Below are positions 1-7,973 of a stretch of 64,000 nt of DNA, piece after piece. Position 1 is the stretch's first letter; each line of letters starts with the position of its first letter. The DNA is from an uncultured Collinsella sp. (GTDB lineage: Bacteria; Actinomycetota; Coriobacteriia; Coriobacteriales; Coriobacteriaceae). Below the pieces are notes generated by a model. It was given only the letters and a program-made list of their open reading frames with translations, did not search any database and was not told the origin of the DNA. The position numbers were made by a program, and so were the translations under genes. Where the stretch lies: assembly GCA_900546775.1 (NCBI GenBank), contig UREM01000007.1:1-64000 (forward strand), in the 5' to 3' direction.

Positions 1-52
1 ACGCTTCCCTCCTCTTTCACGTCACCTTGCTCGCTTAGGGGCGTTTTCGCTG
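1..52. repeat. Partial intergenic palindromic repeat (right arm only)
   Basis: The first ~50 bases resemble the right arm of intergenic repeats at 52577-52667 (shared ACGCTTC-CTCCTCTTTCACG core) and 49187-49281 (shared TTTCACGTCACCTTGCTCGC). The left arm would lie outside the window. It probably belongs to the 3' end of a gene upstream, as a terminator-like repeat. No coding function is seen between 1 and 183. Confidence 0.5.
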
Positions 53-146
53 ACTCATGCTCAACCAGCGACGTTTCCACGCTCATCCGCCTTGGATCGT
101 ATTGCCCGTGGCCGGTAGCCGTGCGGCACTGGTCCGCGTGGCGGCG

Positions 147-152
147 TATAAT
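147..152 (+). promoter_or_regulatory. Candidate -10 box of recQ
   Basis: A perfect TATAAT lies 31 bp upstream of the recQ start codon. No good -35 hexamer is visible at 17-18 bp, so the promoter may depend on an activator or on an extended -10. Confidence 0.4.
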
Positions 153-183
153 CGGCGGCAGATGACTTGGACGTTAGGAAACC

Positions 184-2166
184 ATGACCGATAGCATGCA
201 GCAGACGGCGCTCGACACGCTCGGCGCCTATTTTGGCTACACCTCGTTTCGCCCGGGGCAGGACCGTATGGTCGATGCGATCCTTGCCGGCTGCGACGCG
301 CTGGGCGTTATGCCCACGGGCGCCGGCAAGTCCATTTGCTACCAGGTGCCCGCGCTCATGCTTCCCGGCATCACCTTTGTGGTGAGTCCGTTGCTGTCGC
401 TTATGGAGGACCAGACCCGCGCGCTGCTCGCGGCGGGTGCGCGCCCCAGTTATCTCAACTCCAGCCTTACTCCGGCCCAGCAAAACACCGTGCTCAAGCG
501 GGCGCGCGAGGGCCGCTACCAGCTTATGTACGTGGCGCCCGAGCGCTTGCTCGAGCCACGCTTTTTGGCCTTTGCGCAGGAGGCCGCGGCGGACGGCGGC
601 ATTGGCGTGCCGCTCGTGGCCATTGACGAGGCCCACTGCGTGAGCCAATGGGGCCAGGATTTCCGTCCCGCCTACCTGCAGATTCGTGAGTTCATCGATT
701 CCCTGCCGCAGCGCCCCATCGTGGCGGCCTTTACCGCTACGGCGACTGAGCGTGTGCGCGCGGACATTCAGCAGATGCTCGGCCTGCAAAATCCCGCGAC
801 GGTGGTGACGGGCTTCGATCGCAAGAACCTCTACTTTGGCTGCGAGGAGATGGGCGACAAGGCCAAGGCAGCGTGGGTGCGCGACTATGTGATTGCGCAT
901 TCGGGCGAGAGCGGCATCGTGTATTGCTCGACCCGCAAGACGGTCGATGCGCTGGCAGGCGAGCTTGCCGAGGCGCTGGGCCCCAGCGGCATTCGCGTTG
1001 GCCGCTACCATGCCGGCATGGGCAATGACGCCCGCCGCCAAAGCCAGCGTGCCTTTATTGACGACGATCTTCAGGTGATGGTTGCCACCAACGCCTTTGG
1101 CATGGGCATCGACAAGCCCAACGTGCGCTACGTGATCCACAACAATGTGCCCGAGAGCATCGAGGCCTACTACCAGGAGGCGGGCCGCGCCGGCCGCGAT
1201 GGCGATCCGGCCAGCTGCCACTTACTGTGGAACGGCAACGATTTTCGCATGCGCCGCTTTTTAATCGACCGCGGCGATGCGGCCGACGAGGCGCTCGACG
1301 ACGAGCAACGCGCGTGGGCGCTCCAAAATCGATATCGTCTGCTCAGCCAGATGGAGGGCTACTGCAATACCACCGGCTGCCTGCGCGAATATATGCTGCG
1401 CTACTTTGGCGACGAGGCCGCGGCCGAGCATGCTGCTGCGGCTGGTGCGGGCGCCACCGCCACGGACGACGCCGAGGGCTGCGGCAACTGCAGCAATTGC
1501 CTCACGCAGTTCGAGGTCGAGGACGTCACCGATATGGCCCGTGCTGCCGTGCGCTATGTGGCCACGCGACCCATGCGCTTTGGCAAGTCGCTGATCGCTG
1601 ATGTGCTCCACGGCGGCAATACCGAGCGCATTCGCCAGATGCATCTGGACGAGGACCGCGGCTACGGTGAGCTGTCGAGCGAATCGGTCGGGCGCATCAA
1701 GGACATCATCGGTCAGCTGTGCGGCCGCGGTTATTTGGCAACCTCGCAGGGGCAGTACCCGGTCGTTGGGCTGGGCCCGCGTGCCGCCGAGGTCGAGGAT
1801 GAGGCGTTCGCCATTACCGTTAAGCGTCGCGCGTCCAAGCGCAAGGCCTCGGCCCGCGCCCGCCGTGCGGTGGATCTGCTGCGCGAGGAGGCCGAGCTGG
1901 ATCAGCGCCCGCGTGTGGGCGACGATGCCGAGCTATTCGAGCGCCTGCGCGCCCTGCGCAAGGAGATCGCGGCCGAGCTGGAGATGGCGCCGTACATGGT
2001 CTTCTCCGACAAGGCCCTGCGCGGCCTGTGCCGCCTGCGCCCGCAGACGCGCGACGAGCTTGTCCAGGTCAACGGCATCGGCGAGAAAAAGGCCGATGCC
2101 TTTGGCGAGCAGTTTATGGCGGCGATTGAAGAGTTTGAGTCCGAGCATGCGCGGGATGGAGCGTAA
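184..2166 (+). CDS. recQ: ATP-dependent DNA helicase RecQ
   Basis: Superfamily 2 3'-5' DNA helicase for recombination and fork repair. The 660-aa product has the full RecQ layout. Walker A is GVMPTGAGKS (K49), the DEAH box is at 148-151 followed by the RecQ-specific aromatic-rich loop (CVSQWGQDFRP), and the second RecA domain carries the conserved QEAGRAGRDG motif. A zinc-binding RQC cysteine cluster lies around residues 390-440 (CNTTGC and GCGNCSNC). A C-terminal HRDC domain spans about 575-650. The length is normal. The ATG at 184 has an AGGAAA Shine-Dalgarno. The GntR gene starts 2 bp after the stop, so the two are probably co-transcribed. Confidence 0.97.
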   Translation: MTDSMQQTALDTLGAYFGYTSFRPGQDRMVDAILAGCDALGVMPTGAGKSICYQVPALMLPGITFVVSPLLSLMEDQTRALLAAGARPSYLNSSLTPAQQNTVLKRAREGRYQLMYVAPERLLEPRFLAFAQEAAADGGIGVPLVAIDEAHCVSQWGQDFRPAYLQIREFIDSLPQRPIVAAFTATATERVRADIQQMLGLQNPATVVTGFDRKNLYFGCEEMGDKAKAAWVRDYVIAHSGESGIVYCSTRKTVDALAGELAEALGPSGIRVGRYHAGMGNDARRQSQRAFIDDDLQVMVATNAFGMGIDKPNVRYVIHNNVPESIEAYYQEAGRAGRDGDPASCHLLWNGNDFRMRRFLIDRGDAADEALDDEQRAWALQNRYRLLSQMEGYCNTTGCLREYMLRYFGDEAAAEHAAAAGAGATATDDAEGCGNCSNCLTQFEVEDVTDMARAAVRYVATRPMRFGKSLIADVLHGGNTERIRQMHLDEDRGYGELSSESVGRIKDIIGQLCGRGYLATSQGQYPVVGLGPRAAEVEDEAFAITVKRRASKRKASARARRAVDLLREEAELDQRPRVGDDAELFERLRALRKEIAAELEMAPYMVFSDKALRGLCRLRPQTRDELVQVNGIGEKKADAFGEQFMAAIEEFESEHARDGA

Positions 2167-2168
2167 CG

Positions 2169-2924
2169 ATGGCAACCGACGATAAAACCGACCGCGCTGG
2201 CGTATCCGCCGTACCGCTGTACCAGCAGGTCATGGACGACCTAAAGGGCGAGATCGCGCGCGGCGTGTACGCAGCCGGCTCGCGCATTCCTTCCGAGATG
2301 GAGCTCGCGAAGTCCTATGGCGTGGGACGCGTCACCGTGCGCCGTGCCATCGAGGAGCTATCGCGCGCGGGGTATCTCAACCGCCAGCAGGGGAGGGGCA
2401 CCTTTGTGTGTGCGCCCAAGCTCAAGCGCAAGATTCGCCAGAAGGGTGACGTTCAGAGCTTTTCTGAGGGTTGCGCTGCCAATGACATGGCGGCCGGAGC
2501 ACGCCTGGTGTCGCGCACGGTGGTTGCGGCGACGCGCGAGGACGCGGCGTTTTTTGGGGTGGAACCCGGCTGCGAGCTTATCGTTGTCGAGCGCGTGCGC
2601 ACGGCAGACGGCGTGCCCGTCATGCTCGAGAACAACGCCTTTGTGCTGGCCGACCATCCCTATCTGCAGACGCTTGCCGACGAGGACCTTGCCGATAACT
2701 CGATCTTTGCACTCGTTGCCGAGCATTCGGGCCGCGCGCCGCTCAAGTCCGACCCCTGCACCGTGGAGATTGCGCTTGCCGATGCTCAGGCGGCCCCGCT
2801 GCTGGAGGTGCCGGTCGGCGAGCCGCTCTTCTATATGGAGGCGTACTTTACCGATGCAGACGGGCGGCCCCTGCTGCTCGGGCGCCAAAAGATCGTGGGC
2901 TCGCGCTACGTGTTCGACATCTAA
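2169..2924 (+). CDS. GntR/HutC-family transcriptional regulator
   Basis: DNA-binding repressor or activator of the HutC subfamily, 251 aa. The N-terminal winged helix-turn-helix (about 15-85) has the family pattern: VPLYQQV, PSEMELAKSYGVGRVTVRRA, GRGTFV. A UTRA effector-binding domain (about 100-245) ends in the usual LGRQKIVGSRYVFDI segment. The gene follows recQ by 2 bp and precedes an SIS-domain gene, with two 17-bp direct repeats in the gap. It therefore probably senses a sugar phosphate and controls that neighbour. The ligand is unknown. Confidence 0.9.
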   Translation: MATDDKTDRAGVSAVPLYQQVMDDLKGEIARGVYAAGSRIPSEMELAKSYGVGRVTVRRAIEELSRAGYLNRQQGRGTFVCAPKLKRKIRQKGDVQSFSEGCAANDMAAGARLVSRTVVAATREDAAFFGVEPGCELIVVERVRTADGVPVMLENNAFVLADHPYLQTLADEDLADNSIFALVAEHSGRAPLKSDPCTVEIALADAQAAPLLEVPVGEPLFYMEAYFTDADGRPLLLGRQKIVGSRYVFDI

Positions 2925-2933
2925 CGTCCATAG

Positions 2934-3012
2934 ATAGAACAACATAGAACAAATCTGCTGAAACGACTTCACCTGTGACAGCTCGCATGCTATAAATAGA
3001 ACAACATAGAAC
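2934..3012 (+). promoter_or_regulatory. Promoter with two identical 17-bp direct repeats (candidate GntR operators)
   Basis: ATAGAACAACATAGAAC occurs at 2934-2950 and again at 2996-3012, 62 bp (about six helical turns) apart. The second copy overlaps a likely -10, TATAAA at 2991, with TTCACC 17 bp upstream as a possible -35. Each repeat itself holds two ATAGAAC half-sites. Such an arrangement suits binding by the adjacent HutC-type regulator, possibly with looping. Confidence 0.55.
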
Positions 3013-3068
3013 GATCGCAGGTACGAGCTGTCGTCGTTCGAAACCGCCACACAAGGAGGGACATCACC

Positions 3069-4037
3069 ATGAACGCACACGATCTGGTTCAGGAAATTAT
3101 CGAGCGCAAGGGCAAGATTGAGAACGTCTTTTGGATTGCCTGCGGCGGTTCGATGATCGACCTCATGCCGGCTAACGAACTGCTCAAGCGCGAGGCGACC
3201 ACGTTTACCTCGACGGTCTACACCGCGCGCGAGTTTTGCCTGATGGCCCCCAAGAGCCTGGGGCCGAAGTCGCTCGTCGTCGCCTGCAGCCACAGTGGCA
3301 ACACGCAGGAGGTCATCGACGGTTGCGAGATGGCGTTGACTGCCGGCGCCGAGGTCGTGACCATGACCGACTATGCGGGCTCCAAGATCGACAGCGGCAA
3401 GTGGACAACCTGGGTCTATCCGTGGGGCAAGGGCGAGTCGCAGGCCGAGGTCCCGCAGGGCATCGGTGTTCTGATGGCTGCCGAGCTGCTCGACCAGCAG
3501 GAGGGCTACGAGGCGCTCGCCGACATGTACGCCGGCCTTAAGCAGATGGATGCGCTGCTGCCCGCCGCCCGCGAGAAGGTCAACGCCGAGCTGGGCGCCC
3601 GCTTTGCCGAGCTCTGCCAGCAGCACAAGTTCTTCTATATCCTGGGGTCCGGCCCCAACTTTAGCCAGACCTACGCCATGGCCATCTGCTCGCTCATGGA
3701 GATGCAGTGGCAGCACTGCTGCTACATCCACTCTGGCGAGTACTTCCACGGTCCCTTCGAGGCCACCGAGCCCGGCGTGTTCTACTTTGTGCAGCTTGGC
3801 GCGGGCGAGTGCCGCCCCATGGAGGAGCGCGCGCTCGCGTTTCTCAACACGCACACCGATACGATTATGGTGCTCGACGCCCTCGAGTACGGCGTGGGCG
3901 AGGTGCCCGCCAGCGTGCGTTCGTTCCTGGAGCCGATCTTCTTCTACAACATGAGCTGCGAGCTGCGCGCCGCCCGCGGCAAGGTGTTTGACCACAGCCC
4001 CGAGGTTCGTCGCTACATGGGCATCGAGCAGTACTAG
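3069..4037 (+). CDS. SIS-domain sugar-phosphate protein (FrlB/GfrE-type deglycase-like)
   Basis: 322-aa protein with two SIS (phosphosugar-binding) domains, of the class that includes fructoselysine-6-phosphate deglycase (FrlB) and GlmS isomerase domains. Visible family marks are IACGGSMIDL near residue 20, a CSHSGNTQE phosphate loop near 80, GSGPNFSQTYAMAICSLMEMQW, and HSGEYFHGPFEATEPG with the conserved Glu-His of this deglycase group. It ends in the typical (R)RYMGIEQY tail. The ATG at 3069 follows an AAGGAGG Shine-Dalgarno. It is monocistronic behind a GntR gene, with a terminator after it. The substrate is not known. Similarity to the SIS genes at 11913, 17606 and 19617 suggests an Amadori-type sugar-amine phosphate. 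Confidence 0.82.
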   Translation: MNAHDLVQEIIERKGKIENVFWIACGGSMIDLMPANELLKREATTFTSTVYTAREFCLMAPKSLGPKSLVVACSHSGNTQEVIDGCEMALTAGAEVVTMTDYAGSKIDSGKWTTWVYPWGKGESQAEVPQGIGVLMAAELLDQQEGYEALADMYAGLKQMDALLPAAREKVNAELGARFAELCQQHKFFYILGSGPNFSQTYAMAICSLMEMQWQHCCYIHSGEYFHGPFEATEPGVFYFVQLGAGECRPMEERALAFLNTHTDTIMVLDALEYGVGEVPASVRSFLEPIFFYNMSCELRAARGKVFDHSPEVRRYMGIEQY

Positions 4038-4059
4038 GCACCGGGAATTATCTTTTTTG

Positions 4060-4092
4060 ACGGGGTCTGTGCTGCGCGCGGACCCCGTTTTG
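4060..4092 (+). terminator. Rho-independent terminator after the SIS gene
   Basis: 8-bp stem ACGGGGTC/GACCCCGT with a GC-rich loop, followed by TTTTG, 22 bp after the stop codon at 4037. Confidence 0.8.
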
Positions 4093-4128
4093 CATTGTGG
4101 CGGCCGGATTCGTGTCTGCGCGAAAACG

Positions 4129-4306
4129 AAGTCGAATACTTTTCCGCGAAGTGAACGACCTGTTTTGGACCCCCGAAGCATCCACACTTTTTGACGCCAA
4201 AACTGCAGGAAAAACTCGGCGAAACCGCAGGAAACGGCGTCTGAAAAGTGTCGATGCTTCGGGGGCTCGTTTTTGCTCGTTCACTTCGCGGAAAAGTATT
4301 AGACCT
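4129..4306. repeat. 178-bp palindromic (MITE-like) element, copy 1
   Basis: The element has 30-bp terminal inverted repeats at 4129-4158 and 4277-4306, with two mismatches, and a core of TACTTTTCCGCGAAGTGAAC. Inside lies a second inverted pair built on CCCCCGAAGCAT-CACACTTTT (about 4170-4191 against 4243-4265). The same architecture occurs at 34331-34509. The element could fold into a long RNA hairpin. It carries no transposase and no target duplication is obvious. It lies between the SIS terminator and the dehydrogenase terminator. Confidence 0.75.
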
Positions 4307-4333
4307 AAATCTGCAGGCATGCTGTTGGGGTCA

Positions 4334-4378
4334 ATAAAAAGCGGGCCGCGCCGATGGGTTTCCGGCGTGGCCCGCTTT
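4334..4378 (-). terminator. Rho-independent terminator of the dehydrogenase gene
   Basis: Read on the minus strand, a GC-rich stem AAAGCGGGCC(A)CGCCGG pairs with its complement across a short loop and runs into TTTTTATT. It lies 43 bp beyond the stop codon of the dehydrogenase. Confidence 0.8.
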
Positions 4379-4420
4379 ACATGGCGGCCGTGTGTGCGAG
4401 GTGTCGCGTCAAGCGGCGGC

Positions 4421-5386
4421 CTACTTTGCGTCGTAGGCCTCGGTGTCCCACCAGTCGAGCTGGGCGATGTTGTCGCGGATGTGCTGGCAGCTCTTGTGAA
4501 AGCCCTCGAGCTCGTACTCGGACAGGTCGAGCGTGTAGACCTCCTCGACGCCCTCGGCACCGATCACGCACGGCAGGGAGGTAAAGATGCCCTCCTCGCC
4601 ATACTGGCCGGTCATGAGCGTGGAAGCGGAAAGCACGGCGTGCTCGTTGTGCAGCACGGCGGCGCAGACGCGCGCGGCGGAGTTGGCGACGGCGTATTCG
4701 GTGCACTGCTTGCCCTGGTAGGTCACATAGCCGCCCTTACGCGCGAGCTCCTCGACCTCCATGTGGTCAAAGGCGTACTTGTCGGGGTTCTCGGCCTGAA
4801 GCTCGTTAAGGCTCTTGCCGGCGATGGTCGCGGACTTAAAGGCGGCCAGCTGGCTAAAGCCGTGCTCGCCGATCATGTAGGCGTCGATGGACTTGGGGCT
4901 CACGCCGACCTTCTTGGAGATCTCGGTGCGCAGGCGGGCGCAGCCCGAGCCGATGATCTTCTTGGGATCGTAGCCGGTCAGGTGCCACAGCTCGGTGCAC
5001 ACGACGTCGCAGGGGTTGGAGATGCTCACGAAGATGCCGTTAAAGCCGGCGTCGACGATGCGCTTGGCAAAGGTGCGGGCGGCGTCGGTGGTAAAGAACA
5101 GCTCGCCGTCACGGTTGCCGGCGGCCAGCGCGACCTTGCCGGCGGCGTTGACGATGACGTCGCAGCAGGCCAGCTCCTCGTAGTGGTCGTAGCAGTTGAC
5201 GATCTTGGTGTTGTACGGGACAAACGAGAGGGAGTCGCGCAGGTCCTGGACCTCGGACGTCACCTTGGCCTCGTTGATATCGCACAGGTACAGCTCATCG
5301 GCAATGCCCTGCATGAGCAGGCTGTTGGCGACATGTGCTCCTACGTGGCCCTGGCCGACCACACCGATCTTACGCGTCTGGTACAT
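4421..5386 (-). CDS. L-lactate / L-2-hydroxyacid dehydrogenase family protein
   Basis: 321-aa NAD-dependent enzyme of the LDH/MDH superfamily, interconverting a 2-oxoacid and an L-2-hydroxyacid. The N-terminal dinucleotide-binding motif is GVVGQGHVGAHVA, with an acidic residue after strand 2 (CDINEAK). SNPCDVV, ARLR and the catalytic-His motif IGEHG are conserved. The segment ARKGGYVTYQGK resembles L-2-hydroxyisocaproate dehydrogenase, so the substrate may be branched or larger than pyruvate. Oddly, the VLDT stretch normally just before ARLR is missing (IIGSGCARLR), so the usual relay Asp is absent. The ATG at 5386 has a GAAAGGA site. The longer upstream frame has no support. Confidence 0.85.
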   Translation of the reverse strand: MYQTRKIGVVGQGHVGAHVANSLLMQGIADELYLCDINEAKVTSEVQDLRDSLSFVPYNTKIVNCYDHYEELACCDVIVNAAGKVALAAGNRDGELFFTTDAARTFAKRIVDAGFNGIFVSISNPCDVVCTELWHLTGYDPKKIIGSGCARLRTEISKKVGVSPKSIDAYMIGEHGFSQLAAFKSATIAGKSLNELQAENPDKYAFDHMEVEELARKGGYVTYQGKQCTEYAVANSAARVCAAVLHNEHAVLSASTLMTGQYGEEGIFTSLPCVIGAEGVEEVYTLDLSEYELEGFHKSCQHIRDNIAQLDWWDTEAYDAK

Positions 5387-5597
5387 ATATGTATCCTTTC
5401 GGCCGAGTTTTTCGCGTCGAACCATTGTAGCGTCCTGTTGCCACTTTGCTAGGCTAAAGCGCCACAGATTTTTGGGACATGCCGTAATCTCTACTTTTGG
5501 AGTGATTTGGGCCGCTGACGGCATCGCTGGGCGATGTGCTCGCGCGGATGGGGCCGGTCGTTGTACCATAGCTGCAACTGACTCATAAGGAGCATCC

Positions 5598-6524
5598 ATG
5601 CCCATTCGCATCCCCGACGCCCTCCCTGCCGCCGCGCAGCTCGAGAGCGAGAACATCTTTGTCATGACCGAGTACCGCGCGCTGCACCAGGACATCCGTC
5701 CGCTGCGCGTGCTCATCCTCAACCTCATGCCCACCAAGATCGCCACCGAGACGCAGATCATGCGCAAGCTCTCCAACACGCCGCTGCAGGTGGAGGTGGA
5801 CCTGCTGCGCACCAAAACGCACGAGGCCACGCACGTGAGCGCCGGCCACCTGGAGACGTTCTACCGCACGTTCGACGACATCCGCGACATCCACTACGAC
5901 GGCCTGATTATCACGGGCGCGCCCGTGGAGCAGATGCCGTTCGAGGAGGTCGACTACTGGCCCGAGCTCTGCCAGATCATGGATTGGTCCACCACGCACG
6001 TGCACTCCACGCTGCACATTTGTTGGGGCGCGCAGGCGGGGCTCTACCATCATTACGGTATCCAGAAGTACGACCTGCCGGCAAAGGCGAGCGGCGTATT
6101 TGAGCATTATCTGGTGAAGCCGCAAAGCCCGCTGGTCCGCGGCTTTGACGACCGCTTCTATGCCGTGCATTCGCGCAACACCGATGTGCGCCGCGAGGAC
6201 GTGGAGGCCGAGCCGCAGCTTGAAGTCGTGGCCGTGTCCGACGAGGTGGGCCTGTATATCGTCAAGTCGACCGACAGCCGCCGCTTTTTTGTCTTTGGCC
6301 ATCCCGAGTACGATACCGACACGCTGCGCCTGGAGTACGAGCGCGACGTGAAGCGCGGGCTCAACCCTCAGGTGCCGGCGCATTACTTCCCGGGCGACGA
6401 TCCCACCGCCGAGCCGCGCAACGTCTGGCGCAGCCAGGCTCAGCTGCTCTACACCAACTGGCTCAACTACTACGTCTACCAGACCACGCCCTACGACCTG
6501 GCCCGCGCCGGCGAGGAGCACTAG
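5598..6524 (+). CDS. metA: Homoserine O-acyltransferase MetA (predicted acetyl-CoA specific)
   Basis: Activates homoserine for methionine synthesis. The 308-aa MetA-family protein begins [11 protein letters not shown] and carries the nucleophile Cys142 in HICWGAQAG. The conserved RVLILNLMP and GHPEYD segments are also present, the latter with the His-Glu region of the active site. Residue 111 is Glu (GAPVEQM). In characterised MetA proteins Glu at 111 goes with acetyl-CoA use and Gly with succinyl-CoA, so this is predicted to be homoserine O-acetyltransferase. The ATG at 5598 follows AAGGAGC. It is transcribed divergently from the dehydrogenase gene. No SAM riboswitch is recognisable in the 211-bp gap. 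Confidence 0.95.
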   Translation: MPIRIPDALPAAAQLESENIFVMTEYRALHQDIRPLRVLILNLMPTKIATETQIMRKLSNTPLQVEVDLLRTKTHEATHVSAGHLETFYRTFDDIRDIHYDGLIITGAPVEQMPFEEVDYWPELCQIMDWSTTHVHSTLHICWGAQAGLYHHYGIQKYDLPAKASGVFEHYLVKPQSPLVRGFDDRFYAVHSRNTDVRREDVEAEPQLEVVAVSDEVGLYIVKSTDSRRFFVFGHPEYDTDTLRLEYERDVKRGLNPQVPAHYFPGDDPTAEPRNVWRSQAQLLYTNWLNYYVYQTTPYDLARAGEEH

Positions 6525-6566
6525 ACTGCGATGGTGCTGCTGTAGCCGTGGCTGATGTGGCGGCGA

Positions 6567-7163
6567 TTAGGCGCTGATGATGTTGGGCAGCGGCAGGTCG
6601 TGGGCATCGGTGGGGATGTGGTCGACGTGCTGTTCGTCAAAGGCGATGCCGACGATTTGACATACGGGCGAGAGCATGGGCAGGTAGCGGTCATAGCAGC
6701 CGCCGCCGTAGCCTAGGCGCATGCCGGTGCGGTCGAATGCTACGAGCGGCACGACGATCATGTCGAGAGCTTCGGCAGGCACGATAGGGAAGCGGCTGCT
6801 GTCGATGTCCGTGGCCGCAAAGGCCCGCGTGGGGTGGGCGATAAACGGAGCCGCGTCCGCGTCGCCGGCAGCAACTGCCCGCATACACATGCGCTGGCCA
6901 CAAGCTGCGGCGTCTGTTGCCGAGAGCATGCACGGATAGGCCACGCGCCAGCCACGTTTGGCGGCAGCTGCGGCAAACGCGGCTGAGTCGACTTCGGAAC
7001 CCATCGCGGCATAGACGGCAACGGTGTGCGGCGCCGCGGCATCCAAGCGGCCCAGCAGCTCAACCAGCCGCGCACAGATATCAGCAGACTTCGCCGCCCG
7101 CAAGTCCAAATCAAGAGCATCACGCCGAGCAATCACCGCCCGCCGCAACTCAGCCTTGTCCAT
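6567..7163 (-). CDS. 5-formyltetrahydrofolate cyclo-ligase
   Basis: Converts 5-formyl-THF to 5,10-methenyl-THF using ATP. The protein is about 198 aa. It begins MDKAELRRAVIARRDAL, matching the KxxLRxxxxxxR start of the family. The C-terminal signature GMRLGYGGGCYDRYL (ATP/folate loop) is complete, followed by IVGIAFDEQHVDHIPTDAHD. The start at 7163 is preferred over 7190 because an AGGAAG site lies 5 bp upstream and the family begins here. It is convergent with metA and serves folate one-carbon metabolism, which also feeds methionine. Confidence 0.93.
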   Translation of the reverse strand: MDKAELRRAVIARRDALDLDLRAAKSADICARLVELLGRLDAAAPHTVAVYAAMGSEVDSAAFAAAAAKRGWRVAYPCMLSATDAAACGQRMCMRAVAAGDADAAPFIAHPTRAFAATDIDSSRFPIVPAEALDMIVVPLVAFDRTGMRLGYGGGCYDRYLPMLSPVCQIVGIAFDEQHVDHIPTDAHDLPLPNIISA

Positions 7164-7180
7164 CCCGGCTTCCTCTCCCA

Positions 7181-7217
7181 AACCTACCAAAAAGGGACAG
7201 GTTTATTTTGGCAGGTT
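7181..7217. repeat. Hairpin with GGGACAGG loop
   Basis: AACCTACCAAAA (7181-7192) pairs with TTTTGGCAGGTT (7206-7217) with one mismatch, and AGGGACAGGT lies in the loop. It is the first of three nearby hairpins that all carry the CCTGTCCC/GGGACAGG octamer. It overlaps the 5' leader of the cyclo-ligase gene. Confidence 0.6.
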
Positions 7218-7235
7218 TTATTTGGGCAAATGTCG

Positions 7236-7275
7236 AAACCACCACAAAGGTGCCTGTCCCCTTTGTGGTGGTTTT
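7236..7275. repeat. Hairpin with CCTGTCCC core, left flank of hicBA
   Basis: AAACCACCACAAAGG pairs with CCTTTGTGGTGGTTT around a loop containing TGCCTGTCC. It is followed by T residues, so it can act as a terminator. An almost identical hairpin lies at 7974-8013 on the other side of the toxin-antitoxin pair. Confidence 0.7.
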
Positions 7276-7291
7276 GGCCCATGCGTTAACG

Positions 7292-7621
7292 CTATAACGC
7301 CGCGGCGATTGCTTCGGTCACAAACTTATTGAGTGACTCGCCCTTCTTTGCCGCCGCCAGTGCTGCCTGCTTGTGAAGCTCGGAGCCTGTTCTCACATTG
7401 AACGAGCCCTTAAAAGCCCGCTCTGGTTCCTTGCCCTTTTCGGCACAAAACTCAAGGTAATCGTCGACGGCGTCGTGGAAGCATTGCTCCACTTCTTCAG
7501 CCGTGGAGCCTTCAAATACGATTGCGTCCCTAATGCCGGCGACCATACCTGTTAGTACATGCTGCTCGGCATCGAACTCGACTGGGGCGAAATAGCCCTT
7601 GTATGCCAAAACGTTACTCAT
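7292..7621 (-). CDS. hicB: HicB-type antitoxin
   Basis: 109-aa type II antitoxin that binds the HicA toxin and represses the operon. The N-terminal half has the partially degraded RNase H-like HicB fold (YKGYFAPVEFDAEQHVLTGMVAGIRDAIVFEG). The C-terminal half is a ribbon-helix-helix DNA-binding segment (ERAFKGSFNVRTGSELHKQAALAAAKKGESLNKFVTEAI, residues about 65-105). The start at 7621 overlaps the end of hicA by 8 bp. An alternative ATG lies at 7636. Confidence 0.88.
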   Translation of the reverse strand: MSNVLAYKGYFAPVEFDAEQHVLTGMVAGIRDAIVFEGSTAEEVEQCFHDAVDDYLEFCAEKGKEPERAFKGSFNVRTGSELHKQAALAAAKKGESLNKFVTEAIAAAL

Positions 7622-7877
7622 GACTGCCTCCGACATCCTGCAGAAATCGAACGATGTTTCGAATTGTCCCCGCTGTCAATTCGTCAGATGGATGAGGCGC
7701 GTGCATCACGAACATCCTGCCATCTGAGGGCCTGTAGAAGCGAATGCGCGATCCGGATGTCTTGCCTTTGCTGTCCATTTCAAAGCCATATGAGGCCATG
7801 ACTTTTAAAAAATCGGCATACCGATACGTCGAAGGGCAGCTAAACAGTTGGGCGATGAGTTTATCGGCTCGAGTCAT
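7614..7877 (-). CDS. hicA: HicA-type toxin (mRNA interferase)
   Basis: 87-aa small basic protein of the HicA family, a double-stranded-RNA-binding-fold ribonuclease that blocks translation when freed from HicB. Visible marks are YADFLKVMASYGFEMDSKGKTSGSRIRF and the C-terminal HAPHPSDELTAGTIRNIVRFL. It has the GSR-I-F variant in place of the classic GSHHxF around the catalytic histidine, so the active residue may differ, or His may be supplied by the MHAPHP segment. It is first in the operon with overlapping hicB, and HicB autoregulation is likely. Confidence 0.85.
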   Translation of the reverse strand: MTRADKLIAQLFSCPSTYRYADFLKVMASYGFEMDSKGKTSGSRIRFYRPSDGRMFVMHAPHPSDELTAGTIRNIVRFLQDVGGSHE

Positions 7878-7939
7878 CCCGCCTCACATTCTGCAACTAT
7901 ATTCTAGTTGCAATTTAGATCCGATGCAATCACCCATAC

Positions 7940-7964
7940 TATAGAACATGTGTACGTATAGAAC
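7940..7964 (-). promoter_or_regulatory. Paired TATAGAAC sites upstream of hicA
   Basis: TATAGAAC at 7940-7947 and 7957-7964 are separated by 17 bp, in the promoter region of hicA (gene start 7877). This could be an operator for the HicB ribbon-helix-helix domain. The octamer resembles the ATAGAAC half-sites upstream of the SIS gene at 3069, so chance is possible. Confidence 0.35.
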
Positions 7965-7973
7965 AAGTGTTCG

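Noticed and set aside
5387-5597. SAM riboswitch upstream of metA
   Set aside because: The 211-bp gap lacks S-box-like conserved stems and any terminator.
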